A stretch of DNA of 64,000 nucleotides, taken from positions 28,858,485 to 28,922,484 of the forward strand of contig NW_019211458.1 in the NCBI RefSeq assembly GCF_002443255.2, written 5' to 3'. This document shows positions 1 through 14,800 of this stretch, piece after piece. The notes under the pieces were generated by a model, which worked only from the letters and a program-made list of their open reading frames with translations, was not told the origin of the DNA and did not search any database. Made by a program: the position numbers and the translations under genes. Each line of letters begins with the position of its first letter. Position 1 is the stretch's first letter. The stretch is from Varroa destructor. Lineage: Eukaryota; Arthropoda; Arachnida; Mesostigmata; Varroidae.

Positions 1-2910
1 TCTATATTTCAAGTTAGGTACACCATCAGACGGCTAGGTCCCAGTTCATGGCCGGGTCAGCTGGATTAGCAGGCTTCAGGATCAGCTTCCTCCCTCTTCA
101 GAACAATCTCAGACGGGAAACAATCGCCAACATCGTCGACCGTCGTCTACGATGACGGGGGTGGCTACGATGATGTAAAAGCTTTTAATGCTTTTTTTCT
201 GTTTTGGCTCATACAGTCTGTGCCCTTGTGTATACCCAATGTAAAAGTACGTTGCTGTCTTTCTAAGTAAGAGCTGGACGATTTTCACATCTTGTTCTAT
301 TACATGACGAACGAGAAGAAATTAGCTGTAAGGGAAACGGAAACAGTGAGACTTCAGTTCAATGTCGTCTGATGCTCTTGTCGCCTGTAGTCTACTGGTC
401 TTATCGTTATAGCAGGCCTAAAATCGAGTCTTCATGGGCGCGATTCACAAATCAAGTGAGGTATTACAGCTTCATAGCTATTGCCACGGTATGAGCAGCA
501 AGCACGACTGAAACAGACAAAGAGGTTACATTTTACTAGTTTTTTTTTTTCTTTTTTTCAATACATTAGTCGCAGAGCGGCAACGTTGACTTATTTTCAT
601 AGGGTCCTAACAAGAAAGTAAAATAAGAGAGAAAAGGCCTTTCGAAGGGCCATGACATGCAATCAGTAACTGTTTTCAAGGACAAACGAACAAAAGAGCG
701 GATATTAACAAATGTGTTCCCATCATCGTACTTCTGCCAATGATATTTTCATTGCCAAAATACGATTGGTTGATTATCTGTATATTCTTTCTAAATGTTG
801 CCTAGGCGTCTTGACCACCAGGTTAACCTTACAGTGACGATTCATTCTTCTGTCTTATACTTATTTGGCTGTTATTTAGCTGTATATCAGAAGTGTTTGC
901 TCAATTTCTGCTACGGCTGCTCAGAGCTAACATTAATTTTTTTAAAGTCCCACAGGATCAAATGTCGTTGTGGACGCATTTTGAGCGATTTTTAAAAATC
1001 GTTAGCATGCTCTATGTGTGAAAACATTCACGTCACCAGTCCTCCTCGTGTAGCAGTCATTCATCATATAGCGGACGATCGTTACATATAAATGTATTGC
1101 CTTTTTTCTACTAATTTCGTTTATCAGTTCTGTTGTGGTTGTGAAATTATTTTTGTTTTGTTATTGCAGCATTGAGCTGACATCGTCGACACATATTTTA
1201 CCAAGTCAAGGGGTCTTATTGTAATGCTGATCCTGTTCTGCACACAAGGGAACACTTTTTTCCCGTTAGCACGAACAAGATGGTCGGCCTTGCGCATGCA
1301 TTCCCGCACTGGAAATCCACGCAAATTGCTAGAAAATCATTTTTGCCGCCATAGACGTAACTTTCCTATTCAGGGAAATTCTGCACTTCATCATCTGAAT
1401 CCTTATAAACGTTTCACATTAGAAAGACGACTCAGCTTCGTACCTGGACACGGCCTAAGTTTTATGCTTCACGATCGTCTCCACTGCTGGAGTTTCTTTG
1501 GCCTTTAAGACCAGTAACGTGAGAAATGTCCTTTTTATGAAAGAGGATGCGGCGCTAATCGCGAAACTGCTATAGTACGCGCAATCAACAATGAAACAGA
1601 AACCGAGTATCATTATCCGGTACCCTCTTAAGGCTCAAATAGCCAAAATAAGGCGGCACAGCTGAGCGGGCGACCTGCACAAATAAACGGTCGAAGAAAG
1701 TGGATTTTTATGCTATCGTTAATAAGTAACAGGGTAATCAACAGAAACGTTATCGTCTTGTGTTTCCTCCCCTACAATAACACAGGAAAAGGCATACGAT
1801 GAAACATCCGAGTGTCTATGCGTCTTCAACAATGAACGTACGCCCAATCCAATTATCGTAGTTTATTGAAATGACGTTACCAGTCTGTCTACTATGCTCA
1901 GTGGAATGTGTATTGCGGACATCTGTTAGCAAACCCACTCACTTATACCGTGCGCATAAGCGTATATCCCATTAGTATAAAACACGCTGTATATTAGCTG
2001 GTATGATTAGATCGGTGATTGATTGTGGCGTCCTACGTACTTACTGTAATGTATTTATTAAGATTTCTGTCCTTTACCGATAGGGGCAAAGTAGTAGCGT
2101 GATTGCCTATACATAATTACCTATAAAGGAATTAATCAAACGCTAACTAACACAACCGCACCGTCGTACCGAGGGTACGAATGCATATATACCTGTGCCT
2201 GCACAAAAAATGTCTATCCATCAATCAATGTTCGGCTTTTACCGGCTGCGTCAATAGCGGTTATGCAGGCGCCGGCAAATGGGTAGACAATCTACAGCTA
2301 TCCTAACTAGGACTGTCCATTTTTAATGTTGTTTCCGATACTAAACATTACTGTAAGACGAAAGGTCGTACCGATAGAAGTGATAGAAATCGTAGTGTAG
2401 GAAAACAGGACGATTAGTTAGCGTCGAAAAGAGTGTCTTAATCTTATCTAAGAGTTTCAATACACATCGGCTGTTTCTCATATAGTAACAGTGAGTATGC
2501 GAATGATGTTCCAATGGGAAGAAGGCACAAGGCCCGTACTGTTTAACTGGGCTGAGTTCAATAGATCGGCGATCCACGAGAGAATGTTAAAAGGGGCAAA
2601 GAACGCCTGAATTCATGCTGAGACTTACATTGTGATACTGACAGTAATAGTTGGAAGGACAAACGAAAACTATAGCACACGTAACCAGGCTAAATAAAGT
2701 GAATTAGAAGAGAAAGGCAATTGGAAATGAAAAAAAGGGCACATTAAATGCAGTTCCAAAGAACTCAATACTGTGTACGGCCGAAGCTTGAGTGATGAAG
2801 TAATCCATAAATTAGTTTGATTTAGATAGCTCAGTGTGAACAAGCGCAACTGTTTTTCGTGGACGTACCGTTGCACGGGTGATTATAGCGGGCCACGGGT
2901 TAATGATATT

Positions 2911-2924
2911 ATGATGATGATGAT
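2911..2924. repeat. (ATG)n microsatellite
   Basis: Between four and five ATG units. Confidence 0.85.
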
Positions 2925-5900
2925 CTTAATGGTGCCTTTGAGATGATATATGATTCATTTTAAAGCAGGAACAGGTATAGACGATGTTTAAGACCTCATT
3001 AGGTCCTCGATATGCTGGTAGCTTGTAATACCAGACCACATTAGTGTGATCATTCCGTAAAGATCTTATCTGATCGAGACCGATACTCTTCGTATGACAA
3101 TTACGGCCGCCATGTTGGCTCAGACGATCAGCTCAGATACGTGCAGCCTGACCACATGAGGGTGGAGCTTAGAGTCATGTAATTAAACGCTGACGCCTGC
3201 TACTGGTGACGATGTTGTAAACTATGAAAACAACGTCCATTGGTAATTTAAACAACACAGCAATATTAAATAAATTGATTTGATATTAAATACTCTGTTA
3301 TGACGGTCTATCGTAATATCGACCGCTACAAACATGAGCTTCAGTGACATAAATGTAGACGTATCCTTGCGTAAAAAACTAATAATCAACGTTCTGCGGT
3401 CCGTTCTGCTAACCATTGCGCATCATATAGTAGTGTTTGCTTATGTGTATTCTATAAGCGATAAATGGAATATAGTAACTTATCGCAGCCTGGTGTAAAT
3501 TTTAAATTCTGACCTCTTTGTCGTATATACATATGTGAATTATAATGTTTTGACTCGATAATGGACGCCTGAGTTATTCAACCCGTGTTTGTGTCACGGA
3601 AAAACGCACTCTATCCGATGCGCACAATTCGTGGGTCAGATTATTAGGAAGAATGTCCCGAGGTCATGAGTGTCTCAAGTACCCCATAGTGTTAGCAGTA
3701 GCCACAACAATTCTTTTCACGCACGCTTATTGTGCGGCGCAGCGAGTCTCAGACTCGTTCTAACGCACTCGTCTTAAGGAGAACAAGAAGTCGAAACGGC
3801 GGGGTCTACGCGCACACAGGTCCTTCAGCTGCTATTTCTGCTGCTGGCCGAATGATCCACTTTCTTTAGAACAGGTATGGACGCGGATTTTGTTTGCTCT
3901 GGTCGATCGTAGTGAGCTCGTTGGCTCCTTGTCCACCAACCTTCAACGATGGCAATTGCAGTAACTTTTCGCATCACCTAAATGTGACGTGATCCTAGAC
4001 GAATCGTTTCGTGCTCAGTGCCACTGACCAATGGTATTCCGGCTCTTGGCCTGAAGGCCTGCCCAAGGCAAGAACTAGTCTGCCGTTACCCCTCTTCTCA
4101 ATGGTCAGCTTAGCAGCATTTGCCGCGGATGAACGTATACGAGGCAAAGTTCTCCATTGTTCGTTCGTCACTTGGCTATGTTTGGCCGGTGAACGAAACG
4201 ACAGTCGGGACAAGTCCCCTTTTGTGTGACTTTTAATGCTGTTAAATCAGGAAAAGATGGGCTGTCAAAAGCGTGCATTGGGCGACAAGACCTAACTGCA
4301 AGGACGTTCCTCAGCCGGTGGTTGTGGTGAAAACGAAAACGCTGGCAGGTTTTTGTAGCGAACGAGCGTTATCCGGTAGTGCCACATGGGACGGAAGCAT
4401 GCCGTCTGCTGTAACTCTTATCACGGATGATAGAACGGTGGGGAAAGAGAACAGGAAAGCTCTGTTTTCCTTCTGCTCGACTCACTCAGTCGCTCTGCGA
4501 TAGTTCAGACAGTTAGGCGGGATGATTTAAACATTAGAGGGAAAAAAAATCATAAATGATGCTTATGACCGCAAACAATTCTAGTTATGCTGACGCATCA
4601 ACAGTCCTTTCATCTCGATTCACGAGATTATGAACTACTGATATTTCAGTACTGCGGATGGGACTCTCTACTGTTCTTCTACCGCTAAGATACGATTTGA
4701 ATTCCATAAATAATGACACCCTTTTGTTAATAGTAGTGTACACATACAGACGATGTAACTGTAGACCATCTTAAAGCGAAGATAATTGCCGTAGCGGCAA
4801 TTGACTGTCGGACCAAGGAAACACCACTCTTTCAGCTGCTAACTAAAATAATCGTTCCAAATTATAAAAAGTGTTCGACATAAATCGAACCACAGTTTAG
4901 CGGGCTATCTGTTGTGGCGGGCATGCATTCATTCAGTTGTTTCATGAGCAAAAACACAATTTTTTTATGATGGTAACAGGAAATTCATGTTACGAGTGAA
5001 GACCAACCATATCGAATACGTCAGCGCCGAACGAACTCCACAAGCAATATAAATTTATTTCGTTGCTGGAAATCGACGTCCTATGTGGTTTCCAGTTTCT
5101 ACGAAGCTTTTGAAGAGGATTTCTATGACATAACCAGACTGAATGGGGTTAAAAATCTATGACAAAAAAACTGCTTCCTTTTCGACACCCTTTAGACTTT
5201 TTGGCTTTTTCAAATCCTTGGATTTTTCGAACTTTTGGTACTTCGTACTTCTAAGTTCTCCGGACAGATTAGTGCTTATGTATTGTGCTAAGTTATTATA
5301 AGGAAAATTATGGTATGTACGATAATTAAATATAAGTAGCAATATGCTTTAATTCTTTTAAAATATTTATTTTCTGTTATTTCACAGCCCTCGCCATGCG
5401 CATGCTCATTAAACAACTTCACTGCTGCTAGTACAGCATATGTGGTCGACCCTTCCGCCTACTTATAACACAGCTGGCGGCTGCTCATGTGACCTAACAG
5501 CGTTGATTTTTAACTGCAGAGTATTCCAGGCTGACGCAGAGTAGTTGGGGGTTCATAGTGAAGCTAGCAGTTCGGTGGGGTTTGGTGATCACTGGCTTCC
5601 GGCAGGGTAATTTGTGGCGTATAGGTACACCAAGAGTTGAGCCTCTGTGATCCCGCCATTCTGTTATTTAGTTGTCCTGTTGTTTTTGAGAAAAAGGGGA
5701 GGAGCCTTGTGGCGGATGCGCAGTAATCTTCTACACGGCTTTCCTGCTCCTGCTCCTGCTTATCTCTACGTTCGTCCTGGATCCGCTCGCAGGCCAATAT
5801 GTGACAGAAACTACGGCTGCTATTACTACTTCGTGTTCTTCTATTACCACACAGCCAAATACGAGAAGCGAACCTAGTAGCTACTAGGGCCAACGACGAC

Positions 5901-7869
5901 ACGAGAAGCGGTCACACGTCCCCTGCGCTATCGCGCGGCCGTCGTTTCTGACCACAGCCTGTACAGGACGACAACGGAGGCGACGACGGCTGAGAAGGTC
6001 ATGCTTTCCACGCTTCTATCCCCAATCTGTGCCCCGATAGCAATAAACCTTCGTGAAGGCTGGTGGCTTTGCCGATTCACAGCACTAAAACTGTCTCGTA
6101 GGCGTTGGTAGTACTTTGTTCTCGTATTTTGCTCTTCAAGTCCGGCGGCTAACCACCGGATGCCACCAAAACGTCATCTAGTGGTTGCTGTGAAGGAGGA
6201 CGTGCGCACATGGCTAATTCCGCTGAAAGGAGACTGGCGACATGAACCCCATTGGGGGCTGATAGGGCAATTGATCGGATGGCTAGCCAGCGCGAGTTAT
6301 AGGAACGCTACTGGCCCAATGTGCGATTAAAAGGAAAGTTTGACAGAGGCTAGGGACTGGCACAGGTGGTTAGGTCGGTTCAGTTCTCAGTCGGCTCTGG
6401 TATAGGCCTGGAGGACCTACACCGAGTACCGGCAAATTCTGCTTCCGCCCAACCGCTGGCGCCTACCACTGTAGCCGACCTTCAGTGACTAATGGGTGAT
6501 TCACCTGGTGAAACAAACGGGAAGCGATGACTTAGACCCCTGCTTCTTTGACTTTTGTGTGCCACGCTCTTGTGACCAATTCGTTTATCCTAGCAGCTCG
6601 GTCAATATATAGTAATAACGTGAGTACGTGGGGGTATCAAAGGGCTAAAAACAATTAACCAATCATCTCAGCTACCCAATGAAACAATATTTTTTCCTTT
6701 TGTCTCCGTCGAACAATAATGGAAAATGATAAGTCTGATTAAGTTACCAAACTCATAAATGTAAAACAAGTGTCTCAAGAATAAGCTCAGCACACATAAC
6801 TTGCATCTGAACTCCAGGCGAATAAACACTGCTATAGCATGCTCTATTTGTCAACGCACTGTATAAATGCTGATTCTAGGAGGCGGGGCTAATGGATACC
6901 CCTTGGCTGAGTTGTGATTAAGGGCATAGTCTTAGCTGGAGGTGATACGCGAGCCCTTTTCTACCATGCTCTACCAACCATATATTTCGTGTCGTTTCGG
7001 GATTCGCTCCCGGTACGTTGGCTCGCAAAATGTAATGCGTTGTTTGTACCAGAAGTCCGAATGGCGCTGGTCGATCGAAACTCGAAGTGAAGGGCACTGC
7101 TAAAGGCGATTGTCGTCACCTACGAAGACCTACTGAAGTAGTTGTCTGCAAAAGATTTTTCCGCGAATTGCCTAATATTGTGTTTTATTGCCATACATGT
7201 TGTTTCTGGAAGTATCCAGAAAGTGGACGATAACGATCACTACAGCTGAGGCATAGCCATAGACGAATTTATATAAAATAGAGTTGAGAGACCGCTGGTC
7301 TGCGTGTACATATGAAAAAGACAGATCGCAGGCCCTTACCGGAGCCAACGAATCGCAGCAGGTTGACAGCGATGAAATGGTGCACGATTTCGTATGTAAT
7401 GACAATGCTCTGATAGATAATGCTGTCACGGTATCATGCTGAGTTTCTTTTTGTCTCTTTTTCCTCTTCTATTCTGGGGCGAAGCGTAGAGTAACGTTCG
7501 GTTTACACACCTCAAGATAACCCAAGGCATTGCGGATAATTCCGCATCAAGAAAGTATTACGCTCTTTTCTTTTTTTAAAGCATGCTTAAACGTTTCATC
7601 GCAATGAGAAACAACCGGTTATGATACTTGCGCTATAATCGGCATCCAAGGAATTTTTGCTTTAGCATTATTTATTTCTCCACTCCACGGATCTTCTGGT
7701 CCATGTCAAAGTTTACGTCTCGTCAATCTGCTTTCAATACGATTCGGTCGAACGTGAAGTTTCTTTGTTTGTCTTGTAATTTGCCAATACTCTCGCAGAC
7801 ATAGTCCGTCGTATAATTTTCGCTGTTGCTGCCTAAGAGCAATTACTTTTAGACAAAGCGTCAACGAAA

Positions 7870-7898
7870 TATAGGTTCTTATACGAGTATAGGTTCTT
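7870..7898. repeat. Short direct repeat
   Basis: tataggttctt is repeated with an 18-base period. Confidence 0.6.
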
Positions 7899-10800
7899 GT
7901 AGATGTGCAAGTTGAAACTGTTATACAGACGTACGTGTTTACGTATCTACGTGTGTCTCTCAAGAAAGTTTTCGGAGGATAGCAGTCGAGTATTATATGT
8001 TGTCGTCTCTATAGCGGGAAATCCTGCGGATGCTTGAAACGTGTAGTATGAATTAAATAACATGCTCTAATATGCTGGATATGAAGCAAATAATAATCAA
8101 TCTACACTCGAAATGTCATAAGCTTGTTGTCTCTGACTGATACGGTGCGAAAATATCAGGACGGTTTTCTTCGCTCTTCGATTACATTGTCTTGCTTTCT
8201 TCTCATTGCTTTATCACTGTTACATCTGCAGACGTCTCTTCAGGGACGCAGCAGCAGCGGCAATAAGGAAGAACGGTGCCTGCAATGAACTGTTAAAACA
8301 CACTGCACTACAATAGCTTAAACTCTGAAACGTTTAACTGTACAAATATATAGTGTATGTCGAAACTCAAATCTGCATCAGAAAGAACGCTATTGTCCCG
8401 TCAACTTTTTAACGTTTCCTTCAATCATTAGATATTCAGCCACCTTCAAGGCTAGCCTGAGAGTGTCACAGAGCACGAGGTTTTCAAGCTGCTAATTTTA
8501 ATGACGGGCAAATGATGTTCTTTAAGATATGCTAATTGGGTATGCAGCTGATATGTAGCATTTTAGGAAAACTCCGGTCCTGCGCAAACTATCCCTTTTC
8601 CCCAAAACTTTTTCCATCTGCTATCGAGAAAAACTGCAGCTTGTCTTTACCTACATTGCAAAGTTCTGCAATACCTCACCGTAAGAGCCCCAGTTTCGAA
8701 ATATGCGTTCCACGTTCCACAAATTGCTTTGTGGTTGAAAAAGCTCCTTTCGACCAAACGATATAATAGCAGCGGAAGAAATAGCGCTGGCTTCTCTGTA
8801 ATATTATCAAAGCCGAATTGCTCGGGTAGTAATGGCTTGTTTCGGCCCACCCGGGTTGAACTAGCTTGGATCAGAACATTTCTGTCACACCACACAGCGT
8901 GAAGACCCTGATACCAGTAATTCTCCTCTTCGGTAGCAATTTTACTATATAATAATTTCATCACAACGTGTATAAAGCCATATGTAAAATAATGATGTCG
9001 TTCTGGTTTGAAACTAACTCACAGGAGACTCACTGTGGATTTATGCTATCTTAATACCAAATTCATGTTCGCACAATTTAGGAACTGATTAGTGAAGAGG
9101 CTACGAGGAAAAACCACAGCGGACACCCGACTACCCCCTTTGACTATTTGATTGAAGTACTTTGTATGTAGGATAGTGGAAAAACGTCTCAGAATACGAT
9201 ACGGCGCTTGCTTACTGTATCGATACATGCCCAAGTCCCCCTTCGTTAACTAAAAGGTAACTTCGTCGTTCTAAAAGAACTTAAAAAGCAAAAACCCCCC
9301 AGAATAATATTGATAAGGTCAATTCTGTAGGCCGTCACAAAACCTGAATCAGATAACTACATAAGCTAGACAGGAATGAAGAAGTCAACCGTATCTGGCT
9401 TCATGCATACGGTACGACGCTTCAGTTATATCAATGGAACTATGAAACGGTAGTGTAAATATCTTTCGGTCAGTTAGTTAGTAACTAAGTGGACTTTATG
9501 AATTATCATTGTTGAACACCGATGTTTTCAAGTTTAGTCTTATCGTATAACTCTAAACGATGTTATTAAAACTTTTCATTTTACTTTCATTGTTAAATAC
9601 ATATACTACCAAGCCAGTTTTGTTCTTGCGCCTTGAAGGAGCCTAAATCAGTGAAAAGTTGCCAAGGCATTGTATGCTTACAATTTTGATTAGATCTTTC
9701 ACAACGTAATTTAATTTGCTGAGTAAAGCTATAACTTCCAGAAAAAAAACGTCAACGTACAGCCTGGCCTAATTTATTTATATTCGATAGATTATGTATG
9801 TACACATCACACAGTAATAATTAGGTAATTATGAACTTTTTAACCCACCACCGTACGACGATTAGAATTCACTTGTCATTGTCCTCGTACATTTACTCTG
9901 ACTAAATAAAAACGTACCTTCAACATACTAGACAAGAGCGATATTTATCTGAACAGACACCGCGCACGTTGCGTAACATAGATAGTTTTAGTAGTGTCGA
10001 AATATGGTGACCAAGATAGTCCAACAGCAGGCTACAATAAGAAATTGCTCAGGCTCCGAGCCATGATTGTCCCGGTACGATCCATGCGTTGGACAACGCA
10101 TACAAATGTTAGCAATAACATGCAGAGTGCTGCGAAGAACTGAATCTGTTGTTGACGGTTTGAGCCGCGGCGTAAAACCGGGGGACGGCCGTATTGTTGT
10201 TTAAAAGTTAACGGCTCACATTTGTAACGGCCTTCGTAAGATTAGAAATCGAATAGAGGACAGTCACCTGGCGTAACGTACAGCTTCCGACGCCATCTGT
10301 TTCTCCTCCTGCGACTCGACTATGGACTTCTTTCTCTGTTCAGCGCACTCGTCTACATGTCTACCTGATTCCATTGTCGTGCGTGGCGTCTATTTACGTG
10401 CCCAGCATGCATAACGAACGGACTAACAAGCAATGAACTATTTTTTCAAGTATTCGTCCACCCATTTTAATCGTTATGGCATCTCCAAAGCCATGGTTGC
10501 ACTGGATGTGCTCTCTTTGGTCTCACCTAAACAATGATTCGTCTGGCAGACTTTGGTGATCGTAAGTAGGTTGAGAGTATATAGATCGTGAACGGACCTG
10601 CTTGACCTTTCTGGGCATTGCTGGATAGCGTTCTGGATGGCTACTGCCAGTTCGCAAGTGAAATATGCTTTATCCTGTACTTTCATGAAAACGTAACGAA
10701 TTAGCATCAGCGCTCTGTCGCTGTGCATACTGTGTTCAGGTACTGCAATGTACGTGCGTTTACTTATGATCATTGTACAGTCTTATTTCTAGACTGTTGT

Positions 10801-11771
10801 TGTTAAGGTCCGTAGGTAAGGAACGTCGCGCCATACATCTTGATTTAGTCAATTTTTTTTTACACAAGTCTCTTTAATAACCGGCTCACCCCGGTACGAC
10901 GCGAGCTGAATGCGCACAGATAAGTGACAAGAGCTTCCTTTTTGACTATTCGAATGTCCGCTTTTGACTGACGTCTCCTAGGCGATGTTTGAAACACATT
11001 TTCCTCCCTATTCCGACTGTCTGCTGCTAAAGATTCGGCTTACAACCATCACCGCTGAATGTCGGGATCAACCATAAATAGACAATAAAAAACATGTTTC
11101 ACAGAACAGTCACACGAGGTTTTCATACGTATCGATCGAAGACAGTTATAATCGGAGTGAACATCCGAGTACGTTAGCGGTGAAATAGAAAACGTGAAGA
11201 AGGAGTTGGAGAGAAGTATCATGATATGATAGTCCATATGTAAGTGGAAATGGACGTCTGTCTGATGGTGCAGCGAATCAAAAAGAGGACAAGCCGGCAA
11301 ACTGCGAGGGCGTACGATCGTAGATCGAATTCTCGACACAGAATGCTGACGTTTCGGTAATGGTGAGCAATAAGTAAGATCTGTCGTCAAGAAAACGTGT
11401 TGGATCGGATGAGAACTTGATGATGAGAACACCTCTGATCCCATATTTCTCATTGAATGTTACCGAAATGGGGCTTCGATGTATTGACGATAATGTCCTG
11501 TAGAGACGCTCATGTGTCCACGGTAATTAGGGACCTCGCTAACTAATCAGGATTTAGTTCGGCCAGAGAGATTACCATATGTAGTAGCATTGGAAGTTTC
11601 TTGACTGAAACAGCATGTGCTAGATACGGCTCCTGCTATCTTTACGCTGTTATTAACTATGGAAAAAGAAACAGAAGAAAATAAAGAAAAAGTCTCGTTT
11701 TTGCGTGTAGATACTCTGTTATTACGGTAATGAATCTATTTCTGTTCCTCTGTTTCTGTTTTCGATTTCAG

Positions 11772-11891
11772 ACCACCCTGGGCCCCACGCCATCTTTCAC
11801 GCAACGCCATCAAAATCCGTGTGTGTGTGTGTGAATATGATTGTAATATGTTGCAACCGGAAAACGGGCCAAAAACATGAACAATTCTTGA
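11772..11891 (+). CDS. Candidate 120-nt internal exon, product unknown
   Basis: The acceptor at 11770-11771 follows a long pyrimidine run (tctgttttcgatttcag is its end). The donor is GTAAGT at 11892. One frame is open throughout (phase 1 on both sides, 39 full codons); the other two contain stops. A (GT)n run at 11819-11833 falls inside and encodes alternating Val/Cys, which argues against a conserved domain. No known motif was found. An untranslated exon is an equal alternative. To its left, an equally strong pyrimidine tract points the other way. Confidence 0.25.
11819..11833. repeat. (GT)n microsatellite
   Basis: Fifteen bases of alternating GT inside the candidate exon at 11772-11891. 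Confidence 0.9.
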
Positions 11892-14800
11892 GTAAGTATA
11901 CACACATAGTAAGCCACACGATATTTATTCATTATCTGTGGTACATATTATCCATCACAATGGGTTTTTTCTTCTTTTTTGTTTCGTTATGTATTTGTTA
12001 CATTAATTTACCAAACGGAGTTATATCAATAAACGCTCACATTAACGTATAATGAAACGAGCATAGAAGATTTGTCGTGCTATCTCCGTTACCAAGGGTG
12101 ACTTGAATTTAATTCGATTGCTCGAACCACCCAAAATAGAGCAACTAATAATACGCTTTCGTGTTACGGCATGTTTTCTTAGTTTTTTGATTATTCTTTT
12201 TTGCCCATTTCAATTTCGTTACAGCACATGACCTAGGAACATGCTTACGTATGCCATTCACTGATTAGGTAGTGCCTTCACTCATCTCAAACAGGTTTAT
12301 TTAATGCGACGCAGACGTCATGTCTGTCTGATACGGAAGCGTGTTCTCTATGTGATCTTTTGTTGGACTTGTCGTCTAGATCTTGTTGCCAGCGCTCGAC
12401 GCGACGATGTAGGCACCTCTCAACGACAAAAACGATGGCAGCAAATGACCATTGGCCCCATGGTTGTCCCACTGAAAGCGAGCACCGCAACTAAGAGACC
12501 GGTAACGCAACAGTGATGATCTGATTGACGATGACTCTTCTGATAATAATGATTGATCCAGTGAATCGTGCCTGACTTCAAGAGCTCTCAGTGTTTACTC
12601 CGTTGATGCGAGACCAATGTTACTTGTCTTAATCGGTCCACAAACGCACAGGGGCTAGTAAATCTTGTCATATACATATTTACCTATGGGAAAAGTAACA
12701 TCGAATGAATTGCGTGATATGCGGATAACAGTGATGGCAACACCGTCGCCACCGACAACAACAATTACTGCTACGTTCCTAACTAATAATTCAACTTTTC
12801 GTGTTACGCTGCTTTATATAACGCAAACATACGTGGGCGGGCAATTTAACAACAGTTGAATCTCTGTAATTCGTTGCTTGTTTCATAGTTGCGGACACAC
12901 GTCAACTTAAGCGTATAATTCCTGCTTACTTTGTGGGAAACCAAACTATATTTATTCTGACGGCATAAATAACCAAATGCATGTAGGCCGTGTGTACAAA
13001 CAATGCGCGGAAGCCCTCGGGTAAACGTACTTAATCGTGTTGAAGACACTGCTCTGTGTTAACATCACATAAGGGCAAGCTTTAGTTCACGACTTCGTCA
13101 CGTGATTTATTGGTTACGCTAACTTCGTTTCGAACGAGATGTGCTACTGCTCTAGGTTGTCAAGCTAATTTATTAGAGACAGAAGGTAAGAAGGGCGGAC
13201 AATAAAAATTGCAGAAGCTAACTTAAACAGCAGCATAATACTTAAGGTCCATGAACACAAAAAGTGGGTCAGTGGCAGATCTGAACCCCGTCACATTGTT
13301 CGGACCAGATAATTGATTACCCCCGCTGTAAGTAAAGAAATTTAGAATATAGTGTGTAATATAAAAATGCGCAAATTAGCTGTACTTTTGAATTTCGAGC
13401 ACCTACGTACCATTTGCGCGCCGAAAGAAACAATGGCATATCATTCAGTCTAATGTGGATTTTTGCCCCTTGTTCTTTCACGGCGCTATCGTCTTATGTC
13501 AGCTGCTTATCTTATCTGTTCCAATAGGCCAGATCTGAGCAGGTCAGATTTTCGAATACCGGAACGCAGCTTTACATTTGCATGTGAATCATGACCAGTG
13601 ACTGGTGTTATACTTCAGTTCCAAGTTGAAACCCAAACGACACTCAACGAGCCTGCCATTATTGTCGTTGGAAAAGAGCCCCTCCTTCCCTCTCTACACA
13701 TCGTATTGCTTACACCCTGTTCTAATGGTGCATCCCTCTGTTGACGCCAGATACTCTGATGAGTTGCGTCGCTTCCCGTGTCGGCTATGCAAAGAGCTCT
13801 ATATATGTCGAGTGGTCGGTGTGCAGCAACGAGGGTAGCAGTTTGCCTTCATTTGTACGCGGATAAACTAAATTTCACATATACGTATGTTGTATTTGAA
13901 TGTGGAGGTAGCTGTCTCAATGTGAATACAGTACAAAAGGTGAAAAGAAGAACGAATGAATAAGAGAAAGGGTTTCTTTCATCTCTGTAAATTCCAACCA
14001 AACAAAGCCAAATTGAGTAAGAAGGGATCGAATCTTGCTCAGCAGCTTACTTGAGTATAGGATAGTACAAAATTGCACAGATTGATCGAGGCGTAGACGG
14101 AGAAAGCAGAGGTTGACCTGGCTTAAGCTGTTTCAACGCAGTTCGATCGACTTCCTGAAAAGGAAGTCCGAGTCACATGGTTACAGCAGATGATTGCTGT
14201 AAATAAAAGCCATGTATATTCCGCTTAATGCCGCTGAAGATGCAATAGCTTGGTAAACTGCTGATAGCGCGAGAGGTGTATGCATGTAAACATTGTTTCT
14301 GTTTTCGCTTTTAGAGACAGAGTACGACAAAAAAGGACCCGTAAGGAAATAGTAGAAACTTTATTAAGGATTCTTTTTTCATTTATTTGATTTTTCAGAT
14401 TTTCTTAATTAAGCAAATAAATCTATGATGTTCTATTCTTGTTAGAGGACATTGTAAACAATGGCCTAAAGCTTGAGAAATGTGGGGTAAATCGTCTGCG
14501 TTCGAGGCAGATCTCCAGTCGTTAGCCTTTCCCAAATCAAAACGTTTTGAATAGAGCAACTTGGATCGAAGTTAAAATGCGTTCTACCAGTTCGGTCTTC
14601 CTACTGAAGCACTCTGCTTCTAGAACCAAGAGGTACAGGAAATTAATATTTTTCGATTAATGCCCAGTGATGGGTTGCCGTATAAAAACCTTATAATGGA
14701 ATTGACCGAAAAAAAAGAATCGGTTCTATTCAACTGAGGTTTAAAATAGATTACACAAAAGAGGCCCAACTTGAACTTGACGCAAATTAGAAGTGTACTA

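Larger units (their letters stand above)
1..11546. other. No supported gene; intron-like or intergenic
   Basis: Read on both strands. Open frames here are short, lack paired splice signals and show no recognised motif. A G+C-richer patch at about 5.55-6.5 kb opens several frames, including 50 codons from ATG 6158, without a recognisable family. T/C homopolymer runs occur near 541-558. Confidence 0.6.

Noticed and set aside
2827..2880. A-box-like string (tagctcagtg) of a tRNA
   Set aside because: No B-box (ggttcgaatcc type) follows at the expected distance and no cloverleaf forms.
3995..4229. Overlapping 72-codon frames on opposite strands
   Set aside because: Mutual open frames on both strands reflect few stops in this stretch; no motif, splice signal or codon bias favours either.
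5564..5902. 112-codon minus-strand frame with a Glu/Gln repeat
   Set aside because: The EQEQE run comes from a simple tctcctgctcctgct-type repeat on the plus strand; no splice or family support.
6158..6420. Possible decayed LINE reverse-transcriptase tail
   Set aside because: An Arg/Trp-rich reading (LTEARDWHRWLG) loosely recalls ends of LINE proteins, but no catalytic motif, poly(A) tail or repeat copies are visible; too weak to call.
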